60,714 nt of DNA from an uncultured Blautia sp. GTDB taxonomy: Bacteria; Bacillota; Clostridia; Lachnospirales; Lachnospiraceae. Positions 10,004 through 19,008 of this stretch are shown here, piece after piece. Both the position numbers and the translations under genes were made by a program. The notes beneath the pieces are model-generated. The model saw nothing but the letters and a program-made list of their open reading frames with translations, was not told the DNA's origin and made no database searches. The DNA lies in contig CAKRXU010000015.1 of the NCBI GenBank assembly GCA_934424575.1, positions 1 through 60,714 on the forward strand, read 5' to 3'. Positions within the stretch are counted from its first letter, which is position 1. Each line of letters opens with the position of its first letter.

Positions 10004-10753
10004 TCAAAAAATCCTTCTGCGTATCTGGGAGTATTTCAGGATGGATGTATTGATATATTCCCGGATATAAACGCTCTCACGATTATTTTCATCATAGTTT
10101 ACTGAACTCAGGAACAGGAATGGTTTTCGTTCCGGAAATCCCTTTACAGTGATTCCTCTCGGCAGAATATCATCACTTAATATCGTATCGATCTCAACTT
10201 TATCCCAGGCAATCCTGCGTCCTGTTTCCTGATAAAGAAAATAAAAAATACTGTCTTTGTAATTTTTCAGCTTCTCCAGAGCTTCATCCGAAAAGAACTC
10301 TGTCGGCACATAATCATAACTCACAGCGCAGGGATGTTCATCTGCATAAAATACTTTAAGAGCCTTCCACACCTGTGCTCCCGGTTCCAGTTTCAATGCC
10401 TCGGCAGCTTCTTTTTCAGCAGCCTCCATTCGTATTTCAAGAATCTCCATACGTGATTTATATCCGCTGCTTTCAATCAGATCCGGGAAATGGATTGCCT
10501 GGTCAAAGCGGCAGGCAATCTCGCGAAAATGCGGATTTACAAATGTTCCTTTTCCGTGAATCCGGATAATGATCCCCTCTGCTGCCAGATCATCCAGCAC
10601 GCTCCGAAGTGTTACCCTGCTGATTCCGAGAATACGACAGAGTTCTTCTTCTCTGGGAAGTTTATTGGACACTTCCAGATTCATTTCATTAATATATCCC
10701 TCCAGTTCCACCCGAACCTGAGATTTCAGATTTGTCTTTTTTATCTGTTTCAT
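10004..10753 (-). CDS. GntR/HutC-type transcriptional regulator with UTRA domain
   Basis: A 249-residue regulator. An N-terminal winged helix (about 1-70, containing PREEELCRILGISRVTLRSV) is followed by a UTRA effector domain (about 90-249). The start is placed at 10753 (MKQIKKTNLKSQ); GGAAAG lies 12-17 bases upstream, and other ATGs just before it at 10765/10762 are possible. A much longer N-terminal extension is open but looks non-coding. It converges on the nucleobase operon and lies on the same strand as the beta-galactosidase operon behind it, so either could be its target. About 230 bases upstream hold no gene. Confidence 0.85.
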   Translation of the reverse strand: MKQIKKTNLKSQVRVELEGYINEMNLEVSNKLPREEELCRILGISRVTLRSVLDDLAAEGIIIRIHGKGTFVNPHFREIACRFDQAIHFPDLIESSGYKSRMEILEIRMEAAEKEAAEALKLEPGAQVWKALKVFYADEHPCAVSYDYVPTEFFSDEALEKLKNYKDSIFYFLYQETGRRIAWDKVEIDTILSDDILPRGITVKGFPERKPFLFLSSVNYDENNRESVYIREYINTSILKYSQIRRRIF

Positions 10754-10980
10754 TATGGTCATCATCTTTCCGGTATATTTTTCTTTTCTGCAAACAATAG
10801 TACCACAATTTCCCGATATATGAAAAGACAGAATCTGGATTTTAAGCTTTAAAGAATTGAATTTAAAATAGCTTCTGCATCGAGAAACGTGCTCACCCGC
10901 CAAATCCGATGCAAACAGCTTGTCAAAGTAGAATTTGTCAGTATTTGGAGATATATTTATCCATTGATATCTGCATAAGG

Positions 10981-11052
10981 AAAAAGTTCCTGGCAAAATG
11001 CCTAATGTCATTTAGATAAGGATGACATTGACAAAGTGCCGGGAACTTTTTT
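10981..11052 (-). terminator. Long hairpin terminator of the beta-galactosidase operon
   Basis: On the minus strand AAAAGTTCCCGGCA pairs with TGCCAGGAACTTTTT, with an inner stem AATGTCAT/ATGACATT. It follows the GH42 stop by about a dozen bases and ends in a T-run. It reads as one extended foldback, so the inner stem could also serve as a protein site. Confidence 0.8.
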
Positions 11053-11064
11053 CTGTCTTATTTT

Positions 11065-13089
11065 TTATTTGTGTTTCTTCAGAATCCTTGTCTGCAGTGG
11101 AGCCATGACTTCGCTTTCGGTTCCGTAGAGCAGTTCATACTCTGCCGGGACGGCGACGGTCTGTGGTTTGCGTGCGTAGTTCTGGATGAAGAGGTATTCG
11201 GTGTCTTCACTTTCTCTTACGGTTACGGCAACGCCTTCCGGGATGAACTCGACTGGTGATTTCAGTCCGGCTTCTGCTGCTACTCTGCCGTAGAAGTCCT
11301 GATAGAATCCAAGTTCCATATCAGCGCATACGTAGTATACGTGGCCTTTGCCGAATGCTTTGTGTGTCAGTACCGGGTAGCCCTGATAGAAGTCTTCGCC
11401 GTAGCGCATCAGCACTTCTGCATCAGAAACTTCAACCAGTTCGCAGAGGTTTTTGCAGGAATATACGTTGCTGATTCCAAGGTGGCTTCCTGCCTCCGGA
11501 ATGGCATGGTTTTCTTCCCAGTCATAGAGAGCATCGATCTCTGCACTGCGGATTCCTGTTACGTCCATCAGACCATACGGAGTGCCGTCAAGGAAGCACT
11601 TGTCTGTGCCGTCTACCAGTCCGGACCAGTAGGAAAGCACCAGAGTTCCGCCGTTTTCTACATAGATACGGAGTTTTTCTTCGTATCCGTCCTTGAACAT
11701 ATATGCCATCGGAGCTGCCAGAACTTTGTAATCTGCAAGGTCATGTTCCATTGCAATAATGTCGACATTCAGACCCTGTTCTCTCAGTGCACGGTAGTTC
11801 TTCTGCACATTTTCACGATAGTGCATATCTTCATTTCTCGGACCCTGTACATCCGCGATCGCCCAGTCGTTTTCACGGTCATAGAGAACGGCTGCCTGAG
11901 ATTTCATGTTGGTTCCAACAGTCTCCTGAATCTGTTCCAGAACCTCTCCAACCTCTGTTACTTCACGGAAAACGCGTGTATCTTCTTTGCCGTAATGATC
12001 GATCACAGCACCGTGGAATTTCTCGGAAGCACCCTGACTCTGACGGAGCTGGAAGTACAGAACGCTGTCAGAACCATGAGCAACTGCCTGGAGAGAACCT
12101 GCCAGAAGCATTCCCGGTTTCTTAAGTTTGTTGATCGGTTTCCAGTTGGTTGCAGACGGGCAGGATTCCATAAGAAGGAACGGTGCTTTCTTGATGCTGC
12201 GCATCAGGTCGTGCTGCATTGCCGCGTCAACAGCTGTGACATATTCCTCTTTTTTGTGCCATCCCGGATAGTTGTCCCAGGATACAATATCGAGAACATC
12301 TTTGAATTTCTTGTAATCCAGACCGTCAAAATCATACATCAGATTAGCTGTTACAGGCAGTTCAGAACCTCCTTCACGGATCGCATCAACCTCATTTTTG
12401 ATGAAGTCGATAGTCTGATCTGTGACAAAACGCTTCCAGTCAAGTTTCAGTGCATGAAGTTCATTTTCACCCTTCGTGGACGGGCTTTCGATCTGATCAA
12501 AACTGTTGTAAATGTGGCTCCAGAATGTGGTGCACCAGCTCTTGTTGAGGTTTTCAATCGTGCCATATTTCTCTTTCAACCATTCTCTGAACTTCGCCTG
12601 GCACAGCGGGCAATGGCATTCTCCACCGAACTCGTTGGAGATGTGCCACAGCATAACTGCCGGATGTTTGCCGAATCTTTCAGCTAATTTCTTATCAATC
12701 GCATGGACTTTTTCCCTGTATACCGGAGAGGTAAAGCAGTGATTATGTCTGCCTCCGAAGAATCTTCTTGTTCTGTCCGGGTCCATACGAAGAACTTCTT
12801 CGTATTTGTCTGCCATCCATTTTGGCCTTGCTCCTGACGGAGTTGCAAGGATCGTATAGATGCCTTCTTTGTAAAGATTATTGATGATCTCTTCCAGCCA
12901 GTCGAAGTTATATTTTCCTTCTTCCGGTTCCAGAACAGCCCAGGAAAAAATTCCTACAGATACTGTATTGATGTGTGCTTTTTTGAAATATTCGATGTCT
13001 TTCTGAAGGATATCCGGGCGGTCAAGCCACTGCTCCGGGTTATAATCTCCACCGTGAAGGTAACGTCTGTATTTAATCTGTTTAGCCAT
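11065..13089 (-). CDS. Beta-galactosidase, GH42
   Basis: A 674-residue intracellular GH42 beta-galactosidase that removes terminal beta-linked galactose from short oligosaccharides. The N-terminal TIM barrel carries YNPEQW (16-21), the acid/base pair N152-E153 in HISNEFGGECHC, and the nucleophile E308 in LLMESCPS. C118, C158, C160 and C163 match the zinc cluster of the family. The trimerisation and C-terminal beta domains follow. No signal peptide is present. It is the second gene of a two-gene operon, 11 bases after the GH2 gene. Confidence 0.95.
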   Translation of the reverse strand: MAKQIKYRRYLHGGDYNPEQWLDRPDILQKDIEYFKKAHINTVSVGIFSWAVLEPEEGKYNFDWLEEIINNLYKEGIYTILATPSGARPKWMADKYEEVLRMDPDRTRRFFGGRHNHCFTSPVYREKVHAIDKKLAERFGKHPAVMLWHISNEFGGECHCPLCQAKFREWLKEKYGTIENLNKSWCTTFWSHIYNSFDQIESPSTKGENELHALKLDWKRFVTDQTIDFIKNEVDAIREGGSELPVTANLMYDFDGLDYKKFKDVLDIVSWDNYPGWHKKEEYVTAVDAAMQHDLMRSIKKAPFLLMESCPSATNWKPINKLKKPGMLLAGSLQAVAHGSDSVLYFQLRQSQGASEKFHGAVIDHYGKEDTRVFREVTEVGEVLEQIQETVGTNMKSQAAVLYDRENDWAIADVQGPRNEDMHYRENVQKNYRALREQGLNVDIIAMEHDLADYKVLAAPMAYMFKDGYEEKLRIYVENGGTLVLSYWSGLVDGTDKCFLDGTPYGLMDVTGIRSAEIDALYDWEENHAIPEAGSHLGISNVYSCKNLCELVEVSDAEVLMRYGEDFYQGYPVLTHKAFGKGHVYYVCADMELGFYQDFYGRVAAEAGLKSPVEFIPEGVAVTVRESEDTEYLFIQNYARKPQTVAVPAEYELLYGTESEVMAPLQTRILKKHK

Positions 13090-13100
13090 TTTGTCTCCTC

Positions 13101-16100
13101 TTAAAGTCCCTTAAATACAAAGGAAAATTCCATCTTTTTGTCAGTTTTGAGTAAGTATTCTTCGTGTGTGCGTGCGCCCCAGCTGTCGTCACCGCCGATT
13201 CCCATCTGTTCTTTTGCAACACGTACAACGGTGTAATGAACCTCCGGAAGTTCGTATGGATGCATTGCATTTTCCATCTCATGTGGAGTGTATGGAAGTG
13301 CTGAGAACATCATCGGACCATTGTTTTCATCCATCTCAAAGAGCATTCCTCTGCCCTTGCGGTCAGTTACTTTTGCCCAGCGTACTTCTTCTTTTGCGCC
13401 ACATTCCTGTGGAACCATATATCTTGCCATATTATCTGCAACTTTGTTTGCATAGATGCCGAGTTTTGCACCTTTCTTACGGTCAGAATAGGTCTCTGCC
13501 TCGCCAAGTCCGTACCATTCTACGCGGTCATAATCTGCATTGAATTTAAAGATTACACCAAATTCCGGCATATCACCGAGTTCTTTAACCGGGTCATAAG
13601 TAAGGGTTGTCTTCACTCTTCCGTCACCAGACACTTCATAAGAAAGCCTGCATTCACTGATCGGAGTCGTCGGCATAAGATAGGTATAGGCTACTTTTAC
13701 AGACTTCTCATTCACTTCTACCTCTGGCATATTTGCCGGGCCATATGGTCCCTTGCGGAAGTCTTTGTGGCTTAAGTACATGCTGGCAAGTTTCCACTGT
13801 CCGTAGCGCATTCCCATAAGATTTCCACAGTCATTGTCAGTTGGTGCACGCCAGAAATTCGGTTTCGGAATCGCCTCGATCATTTCTTTTCCGGCATATT
13901 TATAAGATACCAGACCGCCGTTTAACACAGAGAAAAGCACCTCAAAATGTGCACCTCTGACACCGATATTGTGTGTACTGCGGATCACTTCCACACCTTC
14001 CGGGCAGACCTTTTTCGGTTCTTCAACCTGGTATACATACTGTCCGAAAGCCACCTCATGTCCTGCTTCTGCCCACACTTTATCCTCTTTCAGATGGAAA
14101 GAGACTGTCACTGCATATTCGCCTGGTTTCTCTTCTTTTGCAAGCGGAAGTGCATAAGTTTCTTCACTTAATGGAGCAACTGCTGTTGCAAGGGAAGCCT
14201 TGCGGATCACTTTTCCATTCTTTGCAACAGTTACTTTGCAGTCAAAAATATCTGTGTTTACAAACAGGTTTTTGTTGATGACCTTTACGCTGTCTGCACT
14301 GACTTCTGCTGTGATGTTCTGGTAGTTGAATTTAACTTCCTGCATCTTCGGAGAAGCATCTCTGTTTCCACCGTATGCGATACCATTTCCACTGAAGTTG
14401 TAGTCTGTCGGACGTTCTCCGAAGTCACCGCCGTATGCCTGGAATTCTTTGCCGTAGCGGTCTTTTTTGTAGATAGACTGGTCAATGTAATCCCAGATAA
14501 AACCACCCTGATACTTCGGTTCTGTGTCTGTCAGATCTGTATATTTGTGCATTGCACCGCAGGAATTTCCCATTGCGTGAGTGTATTCACAGCAGATAAA
14601 CGGCTTGGAATCATCTTTTGCAAGGAACTCTTTGATTGCTTCTACAGACGGATACATCTGGCTTTCCATGTCGCTGGTATCGTTGTATCTGCGGTCGTGG
14701 CAAAGACCTTCATAGTGAACCAGACGAGTCGGATCTTCTTTATGGAAGAACTGTGACATTTCAAAAATATCCTTGCCTCCGAAGGACTCATTTCCGCAGG
14801 ACCAGATCAGGATCGCCGTGTGGTTTTTATCTCTCTGATACATGGAATTTGCACGGTCAAGCATCATATCCAGCCATTCCGGCTTGTCATGCGGTACAAC
14901 GTAAGTGTAGTCCTTTGTAAATTCAGCAACATCCCAGGAACCGTGGGATTCCAGGTTTGTCTCATCGATCATATAGATTCCGTATTCATCGCAAAGCTGA
15001 TAGATCAGGGATGCATCCGGATAATGGCAGGTACGGATCGCATTGATATTGTTCTGTTTCATGGTCTTAAGGTCTTTGCGAAGTTCTTCTTCGGATACGT
15101 GTCTTCCGCTTACAGAACTGAATTCATGACGGTTAACGCCTTTGAATACGATACGTTTTCCATTCAGTGTCATGATGCCGTCTTTCATCTCGAAGCGACG
15201 GAATCCCACTCTCTGAGGGATCACTTCCTGAAGTTCTCCTGCCTCATTATAAACTTCCAGAGTCAGGTCATAAAGCTGTGGATCTTCTGCGCTCCAGAGT
15301 ACCGGATCTTCTACTTTCCAGGAATAAATTTCTTCTCCGTCGAGTGCTTTTTTGTCCTCGATCACGGTCTCTCCGTCTTTGGAAAGAGTAATCTTAACTG
15401 TGCCTTTGCCCCAGGTATTTGTTCTGATCTCAAGTGCTGCTGCACTTAATGTTTCATCCGGGATCGCACGGATCTGAAGGTCATAAACATGAACTTCCGG
15501 TACGGTATAAAGGTAAACATCTCTGTAAATTCCGGAGAAACGGAAGAAGTCCTGGTCCTCACACCAGCTGCTTGCTGTCCATTTGAATACCTGTGCTGCG
15601 AGCTTGTTTTCGCCTTCTTTTACATATTCGGTCAGTTCAAATTCTGACGGTGTAAAAGAGTCTTCACTGTATCCAACAAAATGTCCGTTGAGCCATAATG
15701 CAATGCCGCTCTCTGCTCCCTGGAAGGAGATAAAGAGACGTTTTCCCTGCATTTCTTCCGGCACTTCAAAGTATTTCACATAGCTTGCAACCGGATTAAA
15801 ATGCTCCGGAATCTCACCCGGATGGATGTCCTCGTGGCCTTCCCACGGATACTGTACGTTGGCATACTGCGGTGCATCATATCCTTCCATCTGGATATGT
15901 GCCGGTACGCGGATATCGTCCCAGTCTCTGCAGCAATATTCTTCTTTTTCGAATCCCGGAATCGCACTTCCATAGTTACGGGCATAGTGGAATTTCCAGA
16001 TTCCGTTGAGGTCATAACGGAAGGAAGTTTCTTTTTCCTGCGCTTCCTCTCCATCTTTGTAATATGTATGGTCAGAATGTGCATCCATTCTTCCGTCTTT

Positions 16101-16145
16101 GAAATACTGTGGATCTTTTACTAAAGAATAATCAAACGTTTTCAT
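13101..16145 (-). CDS. lacZ: Beta-galactosidase, GH2 (LacZ type)
   Basis: A roughly 1014-residue GH2 beta-galactosidase with the full LacZ layout: jelly-roll domain, two Ig-like domains around the TIM barrel, and a C-terminal beta-sandwich (Bgal_small_N). The acid/base glutamate is in WSCGNESFGG (about 454) and the nucleophile in CCEYTHAMGN (about 521). Two ATGs are adjacent; the second (16145) sits five bases from AGGAGGA and is preferred over the first (16148), which is only two bases away. No signal peptide, so the enzyme acts on imported lactose or galacto-oligosaccharides. It is transcribed divergently from an AraC-type regulator that probably controls it. Confidence 0.96.
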   Translation of the reverse strand: MKTFDYSLVKDPQYFKDGRMDAHSDHTYYKDGEEAQEKETSFRYDLNGIWKFHYARNYGSAIPGFEKEEYCCRDWDDIRVPAHIQMEGYDAPQYANVQYPWEGHEDIHPGEIPEHFNPVASYVKYFEVPEEMQGKRLFISFQGAESGIALWLNGHFVGYSEDSFTPSEFELTEYVKEGENKLAAQVFKWTASSWCEDQDFFRFSGIYRDVYLYTVPEVHVYDLQIRAIPDETLSAAALEIRTNTWGKGTVKITLSKDGETVIEDKKALDGEEIYSWKVEDPVLWSAEDPQLYDLTLEVYNEAGELQEVIPQRVGFRRFEMKDGIMTLNGKRIVFKGVNRHEFSSVSGRHVSEEELRKDLKTMKQNNINAIRTCHYPDASLIYQLCDEYGIYMIDETNLESHGSWDVAEFTKDYTYVVPHDKPEWLDMMLDRANSMYQRDKNHTAILIWSCGNESFGGKDIFEMSQFFHKEDPTRLVHYEGLCHDRRYNDTSDMESQMYPSVEAIKEFLAKDDSKPFICCEYTHAMGNSCGAMHKYTDLTDTEPKYQGGFIWDYIDQSIYKKDRYGKEFQAYGGDFGERPTDYNFSGNGIAYGGNRDASPKMQEVKFNYQNITAEVSADSVKVINKNLFVNTDIFDCKVTVAKNGKVIRKASLATAVAPLSEETYALPLAKEEKPGEYAVTVSFHLKEDKVWAEAGHEVAFGQYVYQVEEPKKVCPEGVEVIRSTHNIGVRGAHFEVLFSVLNGGLVSYKYAGKEMIEAIPKPNFWRAPTDNDCGNLMGMRYGQWKLASMYLSHKDFRKGPYGPANMPEVEVNEKSVKVAYTYLMPTTPISECRLSYEVSGDGRVKTTLTYDPVKELGDMPEFGVIFKFNADYDRVEWYGLGEAETYSDRKKGAKLGIYANKVADNMARYMVPQECGAKEEVRWAKVTDRKGRGMLFEMDENNGPMMFSALPYTPHEMENAMHPYELPEVHYTVVRVAKEQMGIGGDDSWGARTHEEYLLKTDKKMEFSFVFKGL

Positions 16146-16172
16146 CATTATCCTCCTGCGTTTTATGGATTC

Positions 16173-16205
16173 ATTATAGTATGTATTTTTCTCATGTGGT
16201 ATAAT
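16173..16205. promoter_or_regulatory. Divergent promoters of lacZ and the AraC regulator
   Basis: A perfect TATAAT on the minus strand (16178-16173) faces lacZ and a perfect TATAAT on the plus strand (16200-16205) faces the regulator. Neither has a good -35 box, which fits promoters that need an AraC-type activator. The whole divergent gap is only about 100 bases. Confidence 0.6.
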
Positions 16206-16248
16206 AAGTCATTCCAAAAAATATAACATTTTGAAACAAGGTGAGCTT

Positions 16249-17061
16249 ATGCCAATTTACTTCCGAAACACTCCTGTAACCATGCCGTTCATGTTTGATA
16301 CCGTTGGAAACCACTGGTATCAGGAGAGTATGCAGCGTCCAAACGGACATCCACATTATCATTATCTCCAGACAGAGAAGGGACGTGGACGAATTGAGAT
16401 CCGCGGAAAACATTATATCCTGGAGGAACAGGAAGGAATCCTGATCGCACCGTCTGTCCCTCATTCTTATACGAAAGAATCTGAGGAATGGGATACTGTT
16501 TTTGCCACATTTACCGGTACACTCTCTTCCGGGATCTCTTCGATCCTTCAAAATCAGTCGGTCGTTTTTGTCAGTAAGGAGCAGGGATGTCTGATCGAGC
16601 ACATCATTTCGGACGCCGTTTCTGAATTCCAGAAATCCATTCCTGATATGAAAGTTCTCTCTACGCTCTGCTATGACCTGCTGCTTGCATTTACTCCGGA
16701 CACTTCTTCCGGAAATCTGACCGCCGATCCGTTGTATCAAAGATATGTTGCCCCCACTGTACGGGAAATCGAAACCAGATATTCTGAGGAACTGACTGTT
16801 CAGGAATTGAGCAGCCAGGTTTTTGTCACTCCTCAGTATCTCTCCCGGCTGTTCCGCAAATTCCTGGGTGTTTCGGTCTATGAATATCTGACCGGATACC
16901 GGATCAACAAGGCCAAGGAGCTGTTGCTGACCCACACACACATGAAGATCCAGGAGATTTCCCTCGCGTCCGGTTTCACAGACACCAGTCACTTTATTTC
17001 GATCTTTCGGAAATACACGGGAACCACTCCGCTTGATTTCCGTAAGGTTTACCACATGTAA
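16249..17061 (+). CDS. AraC family regulator, probable activator of the galactosidase operon
   Basis: A 270-residue regulator with an N-terminal cupin sensor (HPHYHYLQ, about 37-44) and two C-terminal helix-turn-helix units. The segment QEISLASGFTDTSHFISIF is the classic second HTH. The ATG at 16249 follows AAGGTGAG; an in-frame TTG 18 bases earlier has no ribosome site. It sits between the beta-galactosidase operon and the sugar ABC transporter and probably senses a galactoside. The effector is inferred only. Confidence 0.9.
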   Translation: MPIYFRNTPVTMPFMFDTVGNHWYQESMQRPNGHPHYHYLQTEKGRGRIEIRGKHYILEEQEGILIAPSVPHSYTKESEEWDTVFATFTGTLSSGISSILQNQSVVFVSKEQGCLIEHIISDAVSEFQKSIPDMKVLSTLCYDLLLAFTPDTSSGNLTADPLYQRYVAPTVREIETRYSEELTVQELSSQVFVTPQYLSRLFRKFLGVSVYEYLTGYRINKAKELLLTHTHMKIQEISLASGFTDTSHFISIFRKYTGTTPLDFRKVYHM

Positions 17062-17080
17062 ATACTCTAAAAAGTTGCAA

Positions 17081-17150
17081 AAAAGGATGCCGCATAATCT
17101 GTCTGGGACATATTACGCAATATACCCACAGGACCAAGCAGCATCCTTTT
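17081..17150. terminator. Bidirectional terminator between AraC gene and ABC operon
   Basis: AAAAGGATGC pairs with GCATCCTTTT across about 50 bases, with further pairing potential inside (GCATAAT near ATTACGC). Both strands carry terminal A/T runs. Confidence 0.75.
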
Positions 17151-17182
17151 ATTAAATTTCGTTATTGTAACACCCTGAATTA

Positions 17183-18019
17183 CTACTTAACAGCACCAGT
17201 AATACCTTCTGCGAACTGTTTCTGCAGTACGAAGAATACAACCATTGTCGGGATGGAACAGAATAATACGCCGCACATCAGCATACCATAGTCTGTTACA
17301 TAACCTGTGATCAGGTTGGCGATCAACATTGGCATTGTCATCGCTTTGTTATCTGTCATGATTACCTTCGGCCACAGGTAAGAGTTCCATGCGTTCATAA
17401 AGGTAATAACTGCTGCAGCCGCATAAGTTGATTTCATGGTCGGGATGAACATCTGGAAGAAGATTCTTACTTCGCTCAGTCCATCGATACGAGCTGCTTC
17501 GATGATATCTACCGGGAATGATCTTGCGTTCTGACGGAACATCATGATCATAAACGGAGTAGAAATGATCGGAAGGATAAAACCAACTGCTGTATTCAGA
17601 AGTCCTGCTTTAGAGAACATCTTGAATAACGGAACCATGGTAGCAACCTGCGGAACCATCATTGCAAGAAGCAGAACAGAGAACAGTCTGTCTTTTGCCT
17701 TGTCATGATAAACCTCGAAACCATATCCTGCGATAGAGCAGATCAGCAGGCAGATCACGGTTGTAAGGATCGCATAGAAGAAAGAGTTTCCAAGTGCTCT
17801 CCACAGCGGCTGCTGAGATGTCAGGTTTTTGAAGTTTTCCATGAAGTAACTTCCCGGAATAATTCGTCCACGGGATACATCTGTTGATGTATTAGTTGCG
17901 GCTGAGATCATCCAGTATAACGGGAATACCGAAATAAATGACACGATGATCAGAAAAATGTATGTAGGAATCAATCTTCTCTGAATTGCTGATTTGTTTT
18001 TCTTAGTCACGTGTATCAC
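17183..18019 (-). CDS. Sugar ABC transporter permease (MalG/CUT1 type)
   Basis: A 278-residue membrane permease with six predicted helices and the EAA loop EAARIDGLSEVRIFFQMFIP (about 187-206) that contacts the ATPase. It is the last of three genes (binding protein, MalF-type, MalG-type) and overlaps the preceding gene by 17 bases, so translation is coupled. No ATPase gene is present; CUT1 systems of Firmicutes often share a MsmK-type ATPase encoded elsewhere. The cargo may be a galacto-oligosaccharide, judging from the beta-galactosidase genes nearby. Confidence 0.93.
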   Translation of the reverse strand: MIHVTKKNKSAIQRRLIPTYIFLIIVSFISVFPLYWMISAATNTSTDVSRGRIIPGSYFMENFKNLTSQQPLWRALGNSFFYAILTTVICLLICSIAGYGFEVYHDKAKDRLFSVLLLAMMVPQVATMVPLFKMFSKAGLLNTAVGFILPIISTPFMIMMFRQNARSFPVDIIEAARIDGLSEVRIFFQMFIPTMKSTYAAAAVITFMNAWNSYLWPKVIMTDNKAMTMPMLIANLITGYVTDYGMLMCGVLFCSIPTMVVFFVLQKQFAEGITGAVK

Positions 18020-18902
18020 CTACTTTCAAGTTGATAAATGCAAGTACGGCTACCATAATGAATATAAGGAATGACATTGCTGATGCATATCCAAAATTCG
18101 GTACGTTGATAAAACATGTATTGTAAACATAATGGGACATTGTGATCGTTGAGTTCGCCGGACCACCTTTTGTCAGGTTGACAGACTCATCAAACAGCTG
18201 CAGTGTACCATTGATAGACATAATAAATGTCATGATAATTGTCGGTTTCAGAAGCGGAACAGTAATCTTCCAGAAAGTCTTCCAGCCGTTGGCGCCATCA
18301 ATCTTTGCTGCCTCATATACAGAATATTCAATATTCTGAAGGCCGGCAAGATAGAATACCATGTTGTATCCTGTCCATCTCCAGATCAGGGCCAGGATGA
18401 TAACAACCTTGGCACTGGCGGAATTTCCCAGGAAGTTATAGCCGGTAGATAAGATTCCAAGTTTGATCAGAATACTGTTGATCAGACCATCTGTAGCAAA
18501 CATGGAACGGAAGATCAGGGAGTAGGAAACCAGAGATGTTGCACATGGAAGAAATACACATGTACGGAAAAATCCCTTGAATCTCAGGTCTTTGTTGTTA
18601 AGAAGCTGCGCAAGTAAGATTGCAAGGACCAGCATGATCGGTACCTGAATGATCAGATACAGGAAGGTATTTGCGATTGACTGCTGGAATACCTTATCAG
18701 CCATAATACGTTTATAGTTGCTGAAGATCGGTTCTGCGAACCGCATGTTTGCTCCGGCACCTGTCTGCAAAGAAATGATAAATGCACGGATCATAGGATA
18801 AAAACTCATGATAGCGATCATCAGTGTTGCCGGTAACAGAAATATCCATCCGGCAGCTCTCTGTTTTGCTATCAGTGTCATGCCTTTTTTCTTGGAATTC
18901 AC
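18003..18902 (-). CDS. Sugar ABC transporter permease (MalF/CUT1 type)
   Basis: A 299-residue permease with six predicted helices and the EAA loop YEAAKIDGANGWKTFWKITV (about 204-223). The basic N-terminus (MNSKKKGMTLIAKQRAAG) precedes the first helix as in other MalF-type proteins. It follows the binding-protein gene by about 105 bases and overlaps the MalG-type gene, forming the second half of the membrane channel. Confidence 0.93.
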   Translation of the reverse strand: MNSKKKGMTLIAKQRAAGWIFLLPATLMIAIMSFYPMIRAFIISLQTGAGANMRFAEPIFSNYKRIMADKVFQQSIANTFLYLIIQVPIMLVLAILLAQLLNNKDLRFKGFFRTCVFLPCATSLVSYSLIFRSMFATDGLINSILIKLGILSTGYNFLGNSASAKVVIILALIWRWTGYNMVFYLAGLQNIEYSVYEAAKIDGANGWKTFWKITVPLLKPTIIMTFIMSINGTLQLFDESVNLTKGGPANSTITMSHYVYNTCFINVPNFGYASAMSFLIFIMVAVLAFINLKVGDTRD

Positions 18903-19008
18903 AGGAACTCCCCCTTTCGAAGCTCAGTTTTGACGCACGACAGGGGACTGCAAGCAGTCCCCCGCCTTCATTAGCTGCAATTTGTGTTTACTTTTAGTCC
19001 TGATCAGA

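Noticed and set aside
11341..12687. A 448-codon plus-strand frame opposite the GH42 gene
   Set aside because: It is the antisense shadow of a clear beta-galactosidase with intact catalytic residues.
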